Notes: generated by a model from the letters alone, not told the origin. A stretch of 45,676 nucleotides of DNA from an uncultured Verrucomicrobiales bacterium (GCA_937905985.1 CALCWC010000097.1:1-45676), one strand, 5' to 3'; positions 31,815-42,039 are shown, numbered from the stretch's first letter. A program made the numbers and translations.

Positions 31815-33889
31815 TAACGCTTCCAAATCACCGTGGGCTTGGCAATCTTGTGCGTCACCAGGGACGGGGAATCGGCATCATAGCATGTGTACGCCTGCGG
31901 ATCCTTGCAGAAAAGGTTGACAATCCTGCGCTGGAGGTTGACCCAACGGTAGATGATGCCGTTGCATTTGCGCAGGAGCCAAGGCACATCCTTGTGCAGG
32001 GAGAGCCATTCCTCATCAGAGGTGGAGGTCCAAGCGAGGTTGCTGCCGGTGCAGACGAAGAGCGAGGTCACCAGGTTGGGCAGGGTTTCAAAACGCACGT
32101 GCTGCCACAGGAGGTCACGGTAGAACACCAGGTCGCTGATGCATTTCCAGTTGGGGTTGAAGCGCGGTTTGAGGCGGTGGAACATTTCCGCGCGGTAGAA
32201 GGAGGAATTGGTGATGCAGGCGCAGTTCAACCAGGAGGACCACGCCTTGGGCATAACCGGGCGGCGGTGGCAGACATAGCGGTTCTCGTTATCCACAATG
32301 ATGTAGGTGCCCAGCAGCACGTCCGCCCCGGGGCGTTGCTCCATCTCGCGCACCACTTGGCGGATGGCGCCGGGCAGGTACTGCTCATCGCTGTTGATGT
32401 GCGCCACCATGAAGGTATCGTCGGGCATGCAGTCCCAGCCGCGGTCTATGGCATCATACATGCCCTTGTCCCTGGTGCTCTCGAAGGTGAAGGTGTATCC
32501 GTCCACGGCGGTATGCTGCTCCTGCCAGCGAGCGAGCCATTCGGGCGTTCCATCGGATGAGCCGCCATCCTGCACGTGATGGTGGATTTCGATGCCGTCT
32601 CCCGCCTGGTCCGCCACGGAGCGCACGCAGCGGGGCAGCCATTGCAGGGCGTTGTAGGTGGGGGTAACGATGTACACCTTGCGCCTTGTGCCAGCCGGGG
32701 CGTTGAGCATCATGGCGCGGCGGTACACGGAATCCAGGAAATCGAGTCTCACGTTCCAGGTCATGTTGCCGCGCAGCCAGGCGGTGCGTTCCGCCATGAG
32801 CGCGGGCTGCGCGGGTGGAGCGGTTGAGATGGCCGTGAGAGCAGCCTCTAGCCGCTTTTCCACGGTTGCATCCGCTGGCAGCTTGACGGCGTATCTCTCC
32901 GGCAGCCAGAACTGCCCGGACACATCAAGGCCAATCACGGGCACGCCAAGCGCCAAGGCTTCCAGCAGGGCCATGCAGCCGGCATCCCTGAAGCCCACGG
33001 AAATGAACCCGGACGCGTTGCGGATGATTTCCAGCAGGGCGTCGCGCTTCATGAAGGGCATGAGCTCCAAGGCCTCCCGCGGCAAGCCCGCCTTGTCTGC
33101 GGCAGCCATAATGGCCGGCTTGGATTCATCCTTCACGGCGGCTATGCGCACCGGGAAGCGGCAGCCCTGCCGCCACGCCCTGCCCAAGACGCGGATGAGC
33201 AGCATAAGCCCCTTTTCCGGGCGAGCCCCGCCGTCAAACACGAAGTAACCCTGATTGCCGTATGCGGCATCCACAATCTCGGTGTCGTGGACGGAGATGA
33301 TGGGTGACAGGCACACGCCGTGCACGCCGGCGTGCCCTTGCAGGCGGTCCCGGGTCTGTGTGGTGGAAGCCAGCACAACACCCCGACGGGCATGGTTGCG
33401 CAAGCGGTGCCCCAAGGCCCAGACGTCAAAGGGGATATAACGGGCCATCTCCTTGAGCCGCATGCTCCACGGGAGCTCTTTCCAGAACACGGGGGCCACG
33501 GTCTCCGCGCCGCCAATGGGGCCTATGACATAAGGCAGGTCCGTGTAGAATACATCCCGCAGGTTGCGGTACTGGTTGAAGGTGATGTGGTGGATGAGGT
33601 CAAAGTGCTCCCTGGAGCACAACTCCTGCAAGGGCTGCCGGAGATTGTTCTGCCAATGCTTGTACGAGGCGGAAGAAGCAAAGACTGTGAGCCCGAAATC
33701 CCACTCCAGCAGGCGGATGGGCAGCTGCTCGCGCGCGAGGCCGTCCGTGTTGAGGTCATGGAATTCGCTGGTGGTGAGGACGGTGACGTCATGGCCTCGG
33801 CGGGCCATGCCGCAGGCCACGTTCCAACCCACACCGGCCTCGCTGCCGCGGTAGGCGCCAAAGGAGTAGGACGAGAGGAGAATCCTCAT
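31814..33889 (-). CDS. Two-domain glycosyltransferase (GT4-like plus GT2-like)
   Basis: A 691-residue fusion of two glycosyltransferases. Residues 1 to about 385 form a GT-B enzyme of the GT4 type: MRILLSSYSFGAYRGSEAGV at the start, GGARPEKGLMLLIRVLG for the donor domain, and SVGFRDAGCMALLEALALG in place of the family's E-x7-E loop. Residues from about 401 form a GT-A enzyme of family 2: VYIVTPTYNALQWLPRCVRS, QDGGSSDGTPEWL, DKGMYDAIDRG and a metal-site-like INSDEQYLPG. The tail of about 70 residues is basic. The start shares ATGA with the stop of glf, so the two are coupled, suggesting one of the domains uses UDP-galactofuranose. The products are unknown. Confidence 0.88.
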   Translation of the reverse strand: MRILLSSYSFGAYRGSEAGVGWNVACGMARRGHDVTVLTTSEFHDLNTDGLAREQLPIRLLEWDFGLTVFASSASYKHWQNNLRQPLQELCSREHFDLIHHITFNQYRNLRDVFYTDLPYVIGPIGGAETVAPVFWKELPWSMRLKEMARYIPFDVWALGHRLRNHARRGVVLASTTQTRDRLQGHAGVHGVCLSPIISVHDTEIVDAAYGNQGYFVFDGGARPEKGLMLLIRVLGRAWRQGCRFPVRIAAVKDESKPAIMAAADKAGLPREALELMPFMKRDALLEIIRNASGFISVGFRDAGCMALLEALALGVPVIGLDVSGQFWLPERYAVKLPADATVEKRLEAALTAISTAPPAQPALMAERTAWLRGNMTWNVRLDFLDSVYRRAMMLNAPAGTRRKVYIVTPTYNALQWLPRCVRSVADQAGDGIEIHHHVQDGGSSDGTPEWLARWQEQHTAVDGYTFTFESTRDKGMYDAIDRGWDCMPDDTFMVAHINSDEQYLPGAIRQVVREMEQRPGADVLLGTYIIVDNENRYVCHRRPVMPKAWSSWLNCACITNSSFYRAEMFHRLKPRFNPNWKCISDLVFYRDLLWQHVRFETLPNLVTSLFVCTGSNLAWTSTSDEEWLSLHKDVPWLLRKCNGIIYRWVNLQRRIVNLFCKDPQAYTCYDADSPSLVTHKIAKPTVIWKR

Positions 33890-35028
33890 GGCATCTTGGG
33901 CAGTTCAGCGATATCGCCGTTCCTCCAGCGCAACCAGGTGCGCGAGTACTCCATGGCCATGCGCACGCACTGCTGCATGTCCAGGTACCGGTAGCAACCC
34001 AGGCGGCCCACGAAAGACACGGCGGGCTCCCTGTTCACCAGCTCCATGTACTTGTCCAGCACCATCATGTCGGCCTCCATGCGCTTGGGGTAGATCTTGG
34101 CGGTGTCGCGCGTGCATTCGGAGCTGAATTCCTGCATGACCACGCTTTGCTCGTGCTTTTCCCAGGGGGAGAAGTAGTTGTGCTCATGGCTGCGGGTGTA
34201 GGGGACGGAAAGATCGCTGTAGTTGATGCAGCCGCACCCCTGCTGCTCGAATTTGCCGCGGATGATGTTGAAGGTGACGGTGCGGTATCCCAGATCGCCG
34301 CATGCGTAGTCGAAGTATTCGTCAAGCGGCCCGCAATAGAAGACGTGCAGGAACTGGGCGTTCATGGATTTCTCATAGGCGCAACCCGTCTTCACGGAAA
34401 TGAGCGGGTGGTCCAGCATGTTGGCGATCCACTGCGTGTACCCGCTCATGGGGAAGCCCTGGTAGCGGGAGAAGTAATAGTTGTCCTCATAGTTGAAGCG
34501 CACGGGGATGCGCTTGAGGATATCCGGGGAGAGCTCTGCCGGGGAAACGCCCCATTGCTTGATGGTGTAGCCCTTGAAGAAGGTCTCGTAAATCTCGGCA
34601 CCCACCATGGAGAGGAGCTTTTCCTCTGCATTCCGGGGTTCCGTTATGGATTTGTCACGCAGGGAATCCACAAAGGCACGGGCCTCCTCCGGGTTCATGC
34701 GCTTGCCGAAAAGCTGGTTGATGGTGTGAAGGTTGATGGGGAAAGAGAAGAGCCCCTTGGAATTGCTGGCCTTCACCCGGTTCACCCAAGGGTGGAACGT
34801 ATCGAACCGCTGCACGAACCGCCAGACATCCTCATCGCTCGTGTTGAAAATATGCGGACCGAACACATGCATGTCCACGCCTGTTTCTTCATCCCTACGG
34901 GAATGGCACATGCCGCCCACAAAGGGGGCTTTGTCTATCACCAGAGAGGGCACATCCGCCTCTGCCAGCATGCGCGCGAGCACACTGCCGGAAAGGCCGG
35001 CACCTACAATCAAGACCCTGTTCATCAT
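33886..35028 (-). CDS. glf: UDP-galactopyranose mutase
   Basis: A flavoenzyme that interconverts UDP-galactopyranose and UDP-galactofuranose, the donor for galactofuranose in envelope glycans. 380 residues from the ATG at 35028 (a second ATG follows at once). The FAD-binding motif RVLIVGAGLSGSVLA opens the protein. Family motifs include GGMCHSRRDEETGVDMHVFGPHIFNT, where humans and most other animals have no counterpart, then GYTIKQWGVSPAEL and GFPMSGYTQWI. The long frame upstream of 35028 is Arg/Gly-rich and runs over the terminator of sdhB, so it is not coding. It is directly coupled to the double glycosyltransferase. Confidence 0.95.
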   Translation of the reverse strand: MMNRVLIVGAGLSGSVLARMLAEADVPSLVIDKAPFVGGMCHSRRDEETGVDMHVFGPHIFNTSDEDVWRFVQRFDTFHPWVNRVKASNSKGLFSFPINLHTINQLFGKRMNPEEARAFVDSLRDKSITEPRNAEEKLLSMVGAEIYETFFKGYTIKQWGVSPAELSPDILKRIPVRFNYEDNYYFSRYQGFPMSGYTQWIANMLDHPLISVKTGCAYEKSMNAQFLHVFYCGPLDEYFDYACGDLGYRTVTFNIIRGKFEQQGCGCINYSDLSVPYTRSHEHNYFSPWEKHEQSVVMQEFSSECTRDTAKIYPKRMEADMMVLDKYMELVNREPAVSFVGRLGCYRYLDMQQCVRMAMEYSRTWLRWRNGDIAELPKMP

Positions 35029-35045
35029 GCGCTTTTCTTTGTAAG

Positions 35046-35079
35046 GGAGGCCGGGCTGGATGGCTCCAACCCGGCCTCC
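35046..35079 (-). terminator. Terminator hairpin after sdhCAB
   Basis: A perfect 10-base-pair GC-rich stem (35046-35055 with 35070-35079), extended by an inner TGGA/TCCA pairing, lies 27 bases after the sdhB stop. On the minus strand it is followed by CTTAC and not by a T-run, so termination may be partial and allow some read-through into glf. Confidence 0.6.
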
Positions 35080-35105
35080 GAGATGATTCAGAGCTAGCCG
35101 CTCAA

Positions 35106-35873
35106 TCAGGAGAACACGCCCACGGCCTCGGAGGCGCAGGCAATCATATAGTCGCGGTTGAGCTTGGCGATGTTGTCCACGGTGATGCCCTTGGGGCATG
35201 CGGCCTCGCACTCGTACTGGTTGGTGCAGTTGCCGAAGCCCATGGCATCCATCTGGCGGACCATGGCGAGGACGCGCTTGTTCTTCTCCGGCTGGCCCTG
35301 GGGCAGCAGGTTGAGGTGCGCGGCCTTGGCGGAGGTGAAGAGCATGGCGGAGCTGTTCTTGCAGCTGGCCACGCAGGCACCGCAGCCGATGCAGGCGGCG
35401 GCGTCGAACGCGGCGTCCGCGGTCTTCTTGCGCACGGGCACGTTGTTGGCGTTGGGAGCGGAACCGGTGCGGATGTCCACAAAGCCGCCGGCGGCAATGA
35501 TCTTGTCCAGCGCGGAGCGGTCCACCATCAGGTCGCGCAGCAGCGGGAACGCCTTGGCGCGGAACGGCTCGATCCAGATGGTGTCACCGTCCTTGAACTG
35601 GCGCATGTGCAGCTGGCAGGTGGTAACGTGCTTGCCGCCGTGGGGCACACCGTTGATGGTGAGCGAGCACATACCGCAGATACCTTCACGGCAGTCGTGG
35701 TCGAAATGGATGGGTTCCTTGCCCTCGTGGACGAGGCCCTCGTTGACGATATCGAGCATTTCGAGGAAGGAAGCCTCCTCGGGGATGCCGGTAGCCTTGT
35801 AGGTTTCGATTCTGCCCTGAGCCTGAGCGTTTTCCTGCCTCCAGACCTTGAGCGTGAGATTCAGATTAGCCAT
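35106..35873 (-). CDS. sdhB: Succinate dehydrogenase/fumarate reductase iron-sulfur subunit
   Basis: Carries electrons between the flavin of SdhA and the haem-bearing membrane subunit. 255 residues. Cysteines for the 2Fe-2S centre are Cys61, 66, 69 and 86 (CREGICGMC). The 4Fe-4S ligands are Cys161, 164, 167 and 171 (CIGCGACVASC), and the 3Fe-4S ligands Cys216, 222 and 226 (with CEAACP). All cluster ligands are present. Last gene of the sdhCAB operon, 39 bases after sdhA; no Shine-Dalgarno sequence. The subunit type matches the class B, quinone-linked complexes of Wolinella, Bacteroidota and Bacillus, which can run as fumarate reductase. Confidence 0.97.
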   Translation of the reverse strand: MANLNLTLKVWRQENAQAQGRIETYKATGIPEEASFLEMLDIVNEGLVHEGKEPIHFDHDCREGICGMCSLTINGVPHGGKHVTTCQLHMRQFKDGDTIWIEPFRAKAFPLLRDLMVDRSALDKIIAAGGFVDIRTGSAPNANNVPVRKKTADAAFDAAACIGCGACVASCKNSSAMLFTSAKAAHLNLLPQGQPEKNKRVLAMVRQMDAMGFGNCTNQYECEAACPKGITVDNIAKLNRDYMIACASEAVGVFS

Positions 35874-35912
35874 AATCGTAAAAATGCTTGGGGTTGATAT
35901 TGAAACTCTGTA

Positions 35913-37877
<1,965 letters not shown>

Positions 37878-37899
37878 AATCGGCTTGAGAGGTTGAGGT

Positions 37900-38571
37900 T
37901 TAGTGCAGGATACCGGTAAGCACGGCCACCGGGATGGAGATGAAGGCGCCGCAAATCACCACGCCGAAGAGGACGGCGACAATGTTGTAGAGCGGGCGCA
38001 CCTTGCGGGTGTTCAGGCCGAAGGTCTGGAAGACGGATTGCACACCGTGGCGAACGTGCATAAACAGGCAGCACAGCGCCACAATGTAGAACAGGGAGCA
38101 CCACCCGTTGCGGAACGCCGCCACCACGTGGTTGTAGCAATCATGCGGGTCGCCGTTGAAGGTGAGCTGCCACAGGTGCCAGCACAGGAAGCAGAAGATC
38201 ATGATGCCGGTGAGCACCATCGTGCGGCTGGAGAGCGTGGCCTTCATCGTACCCTCCTTCTGGTAGTGCGTGCGGGCGTGGTAGTTCTCCCACTTCAGCA
38301 CCAGCGTGAAGCACACGTGGATGAGCAGGATGAGCAGCAGCCCCAGGCGGATGGACATCAGCAGCCATACGGGCATGGCGTGCAGACCCGTGGCGTAGGA
38401 GTCAATCCAGGAGGGCTCGCCCTGCGCAGGGCATCCCCCATAGATGGTCATGTTGCCGGCCAGGTGTCCCACAAGGAACAGGAGGAGACACGATCCCGTC
38501 AGGGCCACGATAATCTTGCGGCCAATCGAGGACGTGACGAACTTGCATGCGGTCGTGATAATATCGTTCAT
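37900..38571 (-). CDS. sdhC: Succinate dehydrogenase/fumarate reductase cytochrome b subunit (class B)
   Basis: The membrane anchor, 223 residues, with five hydrophobic helices in one polypeptide, as in di-haem class B enzymes that need no SdhD. Candidate haem ligands on the helices are His36, His85, His132 and His172 or His175. The start at 38571 (MNDIITTACKFV) lies 26 bases after the -10 box of a strong promoter; the longer frame upstream runs over that promoter and is rejected. It is the first gene of sdhCAB and would pass electrons to or from menaquinone. Confidence 0.95.
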   Translation of the reverse strand: MNDIITTACKFVTSSIGRKIIVALTGSCLLLFLVGHLAGNMTIYGGCPAQGEPSWIDSYATGLHAMPVWLLMSIRLGLLLILLIHVCFTLVLKWENYHARTHYQKEGTMKATLSSRTMVLTGIMIFCFLCWHLWQLTFNGDPHDCYNHVVAAFRNGWCSLFYIVALCCLFMHVRHGVQSVFQTFGLNTRKVRPLYNIVAVLFGVVICGAFISIPVAVLTGILH

Positions 38572-38596
38572 AGTGCAATACGTCTTTGCGGGGGCA

Positions 38597-38625
38597 ATTA
38601 TACGGCTTCCCCACGCGAAATGCAA
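38597..38625 (-). promoter_or_regulatory. Promoter of sdhCAB
   Basis: Minus-strand TTGCAT (38620-38625), a 17-base spacer and a perfect TATAAT (38597-38602). Transcription should start near 38590, giving a leader of about 19 bases. The -35 box is identical to that of the giant gene. Confidence 0.75.
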
Positions 38626-38747
38626 GCAACAATCCGCATGTATTTACAATTTACGGGTGCCGATTGACGATTTTTCCAGAAGGACGCCCCGTGAATCCAC
38701 ACTGCAAGCCGCCGCGAGCGGCTGCGCGCACCTTTTTGAAAATTGCG

Positions 38748-38791
38748 TTGACAAATGCTATCATTTGTATACGATTTGTTCAAAAGAACAA
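38748..38791 (+). promoter_or_regulatory. Promoter of the AbiEi-like gene with two operator dyads
   Basis: TTGACA (38748-38753), a 16-base spacer and TACGAT (38770-38775). A perfect dyad ACAAATG-CTAT-CATTTGT (38751-38768) fills the spacer. A second, different dyad TTGTTC-AAAA-GAACAA (38776-38791) covers the predicted start of transcription (about 38782) and ends just before the start codon at 38793. Two dyads in the promoter fit negative autoregulation by an AbiEi-type protein. Confidence 0.65.
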
Positions 38792-38792
38792 C

Positions 38793-39338
38793 ATGGCAAA
38801 GAAACAGGAAGTATCACGCGGCACGCTGTACTATCGGGAAGCAAAGGGCGACCTGATACGGCTGATGCCGGGCTTTTTCGTGAATGCCGACGAGCTACCC
38901 ACGGAGGAAAAGATGATTCAATGGATCACGGCGCGCCAACCGGCGGCGACCATGAATCTGATATCCGCGCTGAGCCATCACGGCATCACCACGCAGATAC
39001 CGGCATACCTGTCGGTGGCGCTTCCCAGGGGGGTGCGGATGCCCAGGGTGTACGACTATCCGGTCAAGGCATGGGTAACCAAGAGGGAATGGGCGGAAAT
39101 AGGCGTGGATGAATATCGTGGTGAGTTCGGACCGTACCGCGTCACGTCTCCTGAGCGCACGCTGGTTGATTGTTTCCGCTACCGCCATAAAATCGGACTG
39201 GATGTGTTTATGGAAGCTCTGACCATGGCGCGGCAGCAAAAGAAGCTGGACACCTGGAAGCTGGATGACATTGCCCACCGCCTTTCCGCAAGCCGCCTCA
39301 TCACCCCGTACCTGAAGATGGCACTCGCGTCATGGTAA
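38793..39338 (+). CDS. AbiEi-like antitoxin / transcriptional regulator, no partner gene
   Basis: A 181-residue protein resembling the AbiEi antitoxin family (COG5340-type predicted transcriptional regulators). It has an N-terminal winged-helix-like part (SRGTLYYREAKGDLIRLMPGFFVN, TAATM-type helix NLISALSHHGI) and a C-terminal domain with VTSPERTLVDCFRYRHKIG and KLDDIAHRL, both typical of the family. AbiEi normally represses its own operon and neutralises the nucleotidyltransferase toxin AbiEii, encoded just downstream. Here no such gene follows: the next 430 bases are a fold-back repeat, then an oppositely oriented exporter. The start is at 38793, after the promoter. It is probably an orphan or a relic of a toxin-antitoxin pair. 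Confidence 0.8.
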   Translation: MAKKQEVSRGTLYYREAKGDLIRLMPGFFVNADELPTEEKMIQWITARQPAATMNLISALSHHGITTQIPAYLSVALPRGVRMPRVYDYPVKAWVTKREWAEIGVDEYRGEFGPYRVTSPERTLVDCFRYRHKIGLDVFMEALTMARQQKKLDTWKLDDIAHRLSASRLITPYLKMALASW

Positions 39339-39772
39339 TTGGAGGTAACAGGCGCGATTGGTAGGCATGCGTTGGCGTGAAACCACACCGCCATACGGCG
39401 GCGTTCCGTGGTGTGTACGCGTGGGTGGTTACCCCACGGGTTTTCACCCGTGGCTCAATGCAAGGTAGCACCCCGCATTCGCAAGGTGCATGAGAAAAAT
39501 GGGCGTTTTTGGTGTTGGCCTGCGGTATTGGGAAATAGGCCATACCACCAAAGCCAAAACATTCCCGTTCGAATTCACAAAACACACCATGCACACAAAT
39601 TGCCCGCACCCCGCATATGTGGGGTGCTTCCTTGCAGCGAGCCCACGGTGAGAACCGTGGGGATGACCACGCCCGATACGTCTCACCACGGAACGCCGCC
39701 GAATGGCGGTGTGGAGCCGGTGTATGGGTCGCTCCTCTCATGCGGTCGCTACCACCCATCCATTGTTAGCCC
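39339..39772. other. Intergenic region occupied by a fold-back element
   Basis: No gene is supported. The region is mostly two inverted arms of about 110 bases around an AT-richer centre (about 39490-39610). Its base composition differs from the GC-rich flanking genes. Frames here on both strands have no recognisable product. Confidence 0.6.
39383..39716. repeat. Fold-back element with long inverted arms and nested hairpins
   Basis: The left arm (about 39383-39490) and the right arm (about 39606-39716, opposite orientation) share, in order: CACACCGCCAT-CGGCGGCGTTCCGTGGTG, GGGTGG/GGCGTGG, CCCCACGG, a small hairpin (CACGG-TTTTCA-CCGTG type), GGCTC-TGCAAGG-AGCACCCC. The arms are similar, not identical. 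Each contains nested palindromes, for example GCACCCCACATATGCGGGGTGC in the right arm. A partial third copy lies at 11.7 kb. This looks like a non-autonomous mobile or REP-like palindromic element. It lies directly downstream of the orphan AbiEi-like gene. Confidence 0.75.
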
Positions 39773-40393
39773 TCACTCCACGAGGATGAGGATGGCGAAG
39801 GCGGCGAGAAGGACGGCGAAGGAGGCATCGATGGCGGGGGCGTGGCGGAGGTAGAAGGCGCGGATGGGCCGGCGCTGGAGGAGCCAGCTCCAGAGCATCC
39901 AGCCGAACTGGCTGGAGAGGACGAGGCCGATGGCCAGCGCGGGCGTGAACCAAGGGTGGGCATCCCCGTAACGGCTGATGGGGCCAAGGCTGAGCCCGCT
40001 GATGAAGAGCAGGCATTTCACGTTGAGGATGTTGCAGAGGAATCCCTGCAGGAAGAGCGCGCCCGCGGAGGGCTTGAGCTGCGGGGAAGCGTCCATTTCC
40101 ACGGGGGCGGACTTTCTGGGGAAGATTTTCCAGGCAAGGTAGATGAGCCAGAGCGCGGCGGCCACCAGCAGCCATTTGCTCCACGGCTGGTCCATGATTT
40201 GCGTGCCCACGGTGCACACCAACACGGTCTGAATGGCAAAGCCGACGGTGATGCCGGTGACCACCATGCACGCGGAGCGGAAACGGCGCGCCATTGCCGT
40301 GTACACCACCAGGAAAAGGTCCGGGCCGGGGCTCAGCTGGGAAAGCACCAGCAGGGCGCACACGGAAAGGATGGCCAGAGAGGCTTCAATCAT
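39773..40393 (-). CDS. LysE/RhtB-family exporter
   Basis: An inner-membrane exporter of amino acids or similar small metabolites, 206 residues with about six hydrophobic helices. The family signature SQLSPGPDLFLVVYTAMARRF is at the N-terminus, followed by GITVGFAIQTVL and, later, QGFLCNILNVKCLLFISGL. The start overlaps the stop of the preceding YhaM-like gene by ATGA (40390-40393), which suggests coupled translation. The exported compound cannot be predicted. Confidence 0.92.
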   Translation of the reverse strand: MIEASLAILSVCALLVLSQLSPGPDLFLVVYTAMARRFRSACMVVTGITVGFAIQTVLVCTVGTQIMDQPWSKWLLVAAALWLIYLAWKIFPRKSAPVEMDASPQLKPSAGALFLQGFLCNILNVKCLLFISGLSLGPISRYGDAHPWFTPALAIGLVLSSQFGWMLWSWLLQRRPIRAFYLRHAPAIDASFAVLLAAFAILILVE

Positions 40394-41418
40394 GCCTGCT
40401 CATAGTGCGGCAGCGGCAGCACCACGTTGGTAGGCAGCGGCGGCTTTTTCTGCAAGATACCCTTGCCGATTTCCGGCTGGGTGGCGTATGCCTGGGCGAA
40501 CATCTCCATCTTGGCGTCCATGTCGTCCGCGTGGTGCAGGATGAGAGCCTCCGGGGTCTTGGGCATCACGGGGGAACCGTACTCCAGCACGCCGTGGTGG
40601 GAAGCCACCAGGTGCAGCAGGTGCATGCGCACCTGTTCAGAAGTCGGCTGCAGGTCTTTCCACTGCTCCTTGCGCTCATCGGTGTAGATGCGCGACCAGA
40701 GCTTGTTGATGATCTCGATACCCATGGTGATGTGGCCGAGCATTTCGCCGCTCTCCACATAGGGCATCACAAAGCTGTGCTCTTCAAAGCAGTTCTCCCA
40801 CATCTTGCCGCAATCATGGAAGAGCGCGCCCGCCAGCAGCAGGTCGCGGTTCAGCTGCGGGTACGCACCGCACAGGACGTCTGCGTTGCGCATCACGCCA
40901 GCCGTGTGCTCCACCAGGCCACCGCGCCGCGCGTGGTGGAACCCGCGGGCCGCGCCGGAACGGCGGAATCGGCCTTCAAAGGTCTCCAGCAACGCGCGGC
41001 AAAGCATATTCAGCCGCGGGTCGCGAATCCCCGCCACCATCTCGTTTATCTGAGCCCAGTCGCTCTCCTGGCGGGCACGCAGCCGGGGGCTGCCGGAAAG
41101 CATGGTTTCTTCCTCATCCGGAGTGAGGGGGCGCACATCCAAGTCGGATGCATCCATGCCGTACTGGTTCATCTGCCAGTTGCCGGTGACGGCCACGGCG
41201 GCGTTGGCCTGCAACGGGGCGAAGGCGCCGTGCCACGGCGCGTTGTCCCACACCTTGATGGACATGCTGCCGTCCGCGTCCGCCAGCACGATTTCCAAGT
41301 AGGGTTTGCCCTGCTTGGTGGTGCGGGTGTTGTTCTGGGCCACCTGGGCGAAGACGGTACCCTGCACAGTCTCCTTGGCGGCCTCCGCGGTCAATTGGGT
41401 GAGGCTGTCGAACTTCAT
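40390..41418 (-). CDS. OB-fold/HD-domain protein, YhaM-like 3'-5' exoribonuclease
   Basis: 342 residues. The first 110 or so form an OB-fold nucleic-acid-binding domain (TTKQGKPYLEIVLADADGSMSIKVWDN). The second part is an HD phosphohydrolase domain with the metal-binding residues in GGLVEHTAGV, LLLAGALFHDCGK (HD pair), LGHITMG and LVASHHGVLEYGSP. This layout is that of YhaM/Cbf1, 3'-5' exonucleases acting on RNA and single-stranded DNA. Nuclease activity is inferred from the family. It is placed 37 bases after secG and coupled to the LysE-type gene. Confidence 0.85.
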   Translation of the reverse strand: MKFDSLTQLTAEAAKETVQGTVFAQVAQNNTRTTKQGKPYLEIVLADADGSMSIKVWDNAPWHGAFAPLQANAAVAVTGNWQMNQYGMDASDLDVRPLTPDEEETMLSGSPRLRARQESDWAQINEMVAGIRDPRLNMLCRALLETFEGRFRRSGAARGFHHARRGGLVEHTAGVMRNADVLCGAYPQLNRDLLLAGALFHDCGKMWENCFEEHSFVMPYVESGEMLGHITMGIEIINKLWSRIYTDERKEQWKDLQPTSEQVRMHLLHLVASHHGVLEYGSPVMPKTPEALILHHADDMDAKMEMFAQAYATQPEIGKGILQKKPPLPTNVVLPLPHYEQA

Positions 41419-41455
41419 GGCTAGTTGGGGTTGGGAAAGGGTGAATGCGGGAGCA

Positions 41456-42001
41456 TCAAGACTCCGCAGGGGCGGGAGTCTCGGCCGCGGGCTGTTCAGC
41501 GGCGGGAGCGGGAGCTTCCGCTGCGGGAGTCTCGGTTGCCGGCTGTTCAGCGGCGGGAGCGGGTTGCTCAGCGGCGGGAGCGGGGGTCACCAGGTTCTCC
41601 AGATTGTCCTGCACGGGAGCGGCGGGAGTGGTCTCGGCAGCGGGAGCGGGGGGCTGCTCCTTCTGGGCTTCCTCCTGCTTGGGTTCGTCGGCCTTCTGCA
41701 CCTCGGTGGTGGTGGCGGCGGGAACAGCCTGCGTGCCCAGCTGGGATTTCTGCGTCTGGAAGCGGTGGTTCATCAGCAGGGTGAGCACAAAGCAAAGCAC
41801 CATGAACAGCGTGCCGAAGAGCACCGTGCCCTTCTTGAGCACATCTGTGGTTTGGGCACCGAACGCCTGGTCGGTCATCTGCGCGCCGAAGGCGGCGCCA
41901 AGGCCTTCCTGCTTGGGACGCTGCATGAGGACGACGAGCAGCAGCAGGGCGCAGACGATGAGAAGAATGGCGAAGACAATGTAGATGGCGGCGTTAAGCA
42001 T
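41456..42001 (-). CDS. secG: Protein translocase subunit SecG with long repeat tail
   Basis: A small subunit of the SecYEG channel. Residues 1-80 are a normal SecG: two membrane helices (IVFAILLIVCALLLLVVLMQ and VLFGTLFMVLCFVLTLLM) around the conserved loop LGAAFGAQ. Residues 90-181 form an Ala/Pro/Glu-rich, acidic, low-complexity tail built of AAEQPA-type units. Most SecG proteins end shortly after the second helix (about 75-110 residues), so the tail is an addition. It would lie in the periplasm or cytoplasm depending on SecG topology. It sits between panD and the YhaM-like gene in one transcription direction. Confidence 0.92.
   Translation of the reverse strand: MLNAAIYIVFAILLIVCALLLLVVLMQRPKQEGLGAAFGAQMTDQAFGAQTTDVLKKGTVLFGTLFMVLCFVLTLLMNHRFQTQKSQLGTQAVPAATTTEVQKADEPKQEEAQKEQPPAPAAETTPAAPVQDNLENLVTPAPAAEQPAPAAEQPATETPAAEAPAPAAEQPAAETPAPAES
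41491..41585 (-). repeat. 51-base in-frame repeats in the secG tail
   Basis: The block gctgttcagcggcgggagcg occurs at 41491 and again exactly 51 bases later at 41542. A shortened version follows at 41564. The spacing is 17 codons, so copy changes keep the frame. Confidence 0.85.
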
Positions 42002-42039
42002 GGCTGGATTTTATCTGATGGTTAGGGGTTTGTAAAGGT

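Noticed and set aside
35029..35211. N-terminal extension of glf
   Set aside because: It would overlap the end of sdhB and the terminator hairpin, and encode an Arg/Gly-rich stretch without similarity; the FAD motif begins right after the ATG at 35028.
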